Source: Planctomycetia bacterium (GTDB taxonomy: Bacteria > Planctomycetota > UBA1135 > GCA-002686595). Taken from it: DNA of 16,304 nt. The position numbers and the translations under genes were made by a program. This document shows positions 14,853 through 16,304 of the stretch, one piece after another. The stretch's first letter is position 1, and each line of letters opens with the position of its first letter. The stretch is taken from NCBI GenBank assembly GCA_005778045.1, contig SXKQ01000147.1:1-16304 (forward strand), written 5' to 3'. The notes below the pieces were generated by a model. It made no database searches. It worked only from the letters and a program-made list of their open reading frames with translations, and was not told where the DNA came from.

Positions 14853-15636
14853 ATGCCTACACCGGTCAGTCCCGGGCAAGCTGCGCCCGCCCTCGGCGTG
14901 AACGAAACCTCCGTCAAGCGCTGGTGCGACATGGGCCTGCTCGAGCCAATGCGCACGACGGGTGGTCATCGTCGCATCGCGCACGCCGAGGTCGTGCGCT
15001 TCGCGCGCGCGAGCGAGAGTCCGCTCGTGCGCCCCGAGCTCGTGGGGCTTCCGTCCGCGTCAACGGCGGGACCGGTGGCGAGGGAGCGCGCGCTCAAGGA
15101 AGCGCTCGAAGCGCTCAAGAATGACGAAGAGAAACAGCTGGTCGCGCTCGTGGCACACCTGTTCGGCGCGGGACGCAGCGCGCCGGATATCTGCGTGCGC
15201 GTGCTGGCGCCAGCTTTGCACGAGCTCGGAGCCGCTGGCAGCACGGGGACGTCGAGAGCTACGAGGAACGGCGCGCCTGCGAGATCGTGCAGGCCGCGCT
15301 GTACGAGCCAGGCCACCTACTGCCGGCGCCGCCGCGCTCGGCACCGCGTGCGCTCGGCGGAACGCTCGAAGCCGATCCGTACATGCGGTCGAGTTCGATG
15401 TGCGCGCTCGTGCTGCGCGAGCTTGGCTGGCGCGCGGAGAACCTCGGGGCTGGGTTGCCGACGGAGCAGCCCGCGCGCCGGCCGCCCGACGCAAGCCCGC
15501 GCTCCTGTGGGTTAGCGTGTCGGGCTGGCTTGACTCCCCGGAGCTCATCAGGGCCCTGCTTACGGTGGCGGAAGCCGCGCGCCGTTGCGGAGCGGGCTCG
15601 TGCTCGGAGGGGCGGGCGCTGCCGGCGGGGGCCTAG
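14853..15636 (+). pseudogene. Helix-turn-helix / cobalamin (B12)-binding regulator, frameshifted
   Basis: This is a MerR-like DNA-binding protein with a B12-binding domain, as in CarH/LitR light sensors and related planctomycete regulators. Three frames must be joined. Frame A (14853 to about 15235) has the HTH (PVSPGQAAPALGVNETSVKRW and RTTGGHRRI) and the linker VRPELVGLP, then DICVRVLAPALHELGA. Frame B (about 15236 to 15470) continues WQHGDVESYEERRACEIVQAAL, ALGGTLEADPYMRSSSMCAL and LRELGWRAENLGAGLP. Frame C (about 15475-15636) continues KPALLWVSVSGWLDSPELI and GRALPAGA. Each change fits a missing base. A further local disturbance lies near 15593-15612 (expected LVLGGRAL). The protein also stops early compared with relatives. 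It is either a decayed gene or an assembly with indel errors. If intact in reality, it would be the obvious controller of the photolyase and folE. Confidence 0.8.
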
Positions 15637-15950
15637 CTGGGACGCGGCATTGCGAGCGGCCCGGGGACCTCTCGCCCTCGCGCCGCGACCGACCGCGCTG
15701 CAAAGTCACGGGCTCGCAACGGACTCAGGGTCCCGTCATCCGACCGCTCGACGGACTGCTCCGGGGCTTCGGGAGGGCCCCTGCAGACGCGGTGGGCGAT
15801 TTGAGCGGCGGCTTTGGGCCGATATTGGGCTCAAAAGGTCGATTGGGCGGACGAATCCGGGTTGAGCGCTCCTGCGTAGCCTCCCATACGTGCCTGCGCG
15901 ATTCGCAAGCTGTGTGGCCGGGGCCCTGCCCCCGAACCCCTTGGAGCCCG
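15637..15950. other. Stretch between regulator remnant and folE
   Basis: About 310 bases. It may include the eroded 3' end of the regulator. I see no conserved frame, no clear promoter and no strong hairpin; a GGGGCCC-centred palindrome lies near 15920. GGAG at 15943-15946 is probably the folE ribosome site, though its 4-base spacing is short. Confidence 0.45.
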
Positions 15951-16304
15951 ATGTCCGCTTACATGACCAACCTCGACCGTCGCCTCGCCTCCCATAGCCA
16001 TGACTGTGATCACGACCACGACGCGGCCCCGGATGTTGCGGAGGACGGCGTCGATCGGCCGCGCATCGAGCGCGCGGTGCGCGACATCCTGATTGCCCTC
16101 GGCGTGGACCCCGACCGCGAGGGCCTGCAAGAGACGCCGATGCGTGCCGCCAAGGCGTGGCGCGAACTGACCGCAGGCTTCCGCGACAGCGCACAGCGCC
16201 ACCTCGGCAAGCAGTTCGAGCACCGCACTTCGGGCGGACACGATCTAGTGGCTGTGCGCGAAGTCGAGTTCTACAGCCTTTGCGAGCACCACCTGCTCCC
16301 GTTC
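15951..16304 (+). CDS. folE: GTP cyclohydrolase I, 3' truncated by window
   Basis: This enzyme converts GTP to 7,8-dihydroneopterin triphosphate, the first step to folate and other pterins. The first 118 codons are present and the frame runs off the window end; relatives are about 190-225 residues. Recognisable segments are ERAVRDILIALGVDPDREGL, QETPMRAAKAWRELTAGF and, at the window edge, EFYSLCEHHLLPF, where Cys111 and His114 belong to the zinc site (the second Cys would lie outside). Before the conserved core is a His/Asp-rich extension (SHSHDCDHDHD, about residues 15-25) that could bind metal. ATG 15951 is preferred, with ATG 15963 as an alternative. Being next to a photolyase and a B12-type regulator suggests light- or stress-linked pterin supply, as inference. 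Confidence 0.94.
   Translation, partial: MSAYMTNLDRRLASHSHDCDHDHDAAPDVAEDGVDRPRIERAVRDILIALGVDPDREGLQETPMRAAKAWRELTAGFRDSAQRHLGKQFEHRTSGGHDLVAVREVEFYSLCEHHLLPF

Noticed and set aside
1..16304. CRISPR arrays, rRNA genes, insertion sequences
   Set aside because: No regularly spaced repeats, rRNA-like stretches or transposase motifs were seen.

Overview
This is a GC-rich bacterial chromosomal window in which every supported gene lies on the plus strand. Hand counts of single 60-base lines give 46/60 G+C inside the 2-hydroxyglutarate oxidase gene (5761-5820), 36/60 inside the protease gene (10321-10380) and 32/60 inside the reverse transcriptase gene (1021-1080). The gene content (formylglycine-generating-enzyme-fold protein, lipoprotein fucosidase, FHA-ABC transporter, secreted kexin-like protease, Fe-S photolyase, helix-turn-helix/cobalamin regulator) resembles Planctomycetota or another environmental Gram-negative lineage. 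That placement is an impression from protein style; no rRNA is present to confirm it.

Region 1 (1-2150) is an essentially complete diversity-generating retroelement (DGR). It holds the 3' part of a C-type-lectin/FGE-fold variable protein with its variable repeat (VR, 370-483), an Avd accessory protein (531-989), a DGR-type reverse transcriptase (926-2002) and the template repeat (TR, 2037-2150). VR and TR align over 114 bases without gaps. They differ at 14 positions, and all 14 are adenines in TR, which is the signature of adenine-directed mutagenic retrohoming. All nine Asn codons of TR have been replaced in VR.

Region 2 (2347-9425) holds an FHA-ABC-ABC2 transporter, a 540-base stretch without a recognisable gene, a tightly coupled pair (L-2-hydroxyglutarate oxidase, then a Ldh2-type NAD(P)H dehydrogenase, 2 bases apart), and a large lipoprotein alpha-L-fucosidase (GH29) with a PA14-like C-terminus.

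Region 3 (9433-12959) is a three-gene cassette that looks new to me. It contains a secreted kexin-like subtilase (FN3, S8, P-domain) that lacks its own N-terminal propeptide. Two paralogous small lipoprotein-like genes follow, and their sequences look like the tandem propeptide region normally fused in front of such proteases. The simplest reading is a split protease in which chaperone/inhibitor prodomains act in trans. A 21-base hairpin-forming repeat lies just outside each end of the cassette.

Region 4 (12982-16304) has an Fe-S (6-4)-type photolyase (PhrB/CryB family), a broken helix-turn-helix/B12-binding regulator with at least two frameshifts, and the 5' part of GTP cyclohydrolase I (folE), cut by the window end. 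Photolyase, B12-type photosensor-like regulator and folE together recall the light-response clusters of other bacteria, but here the regulator appears disabled or mis-sequenced.
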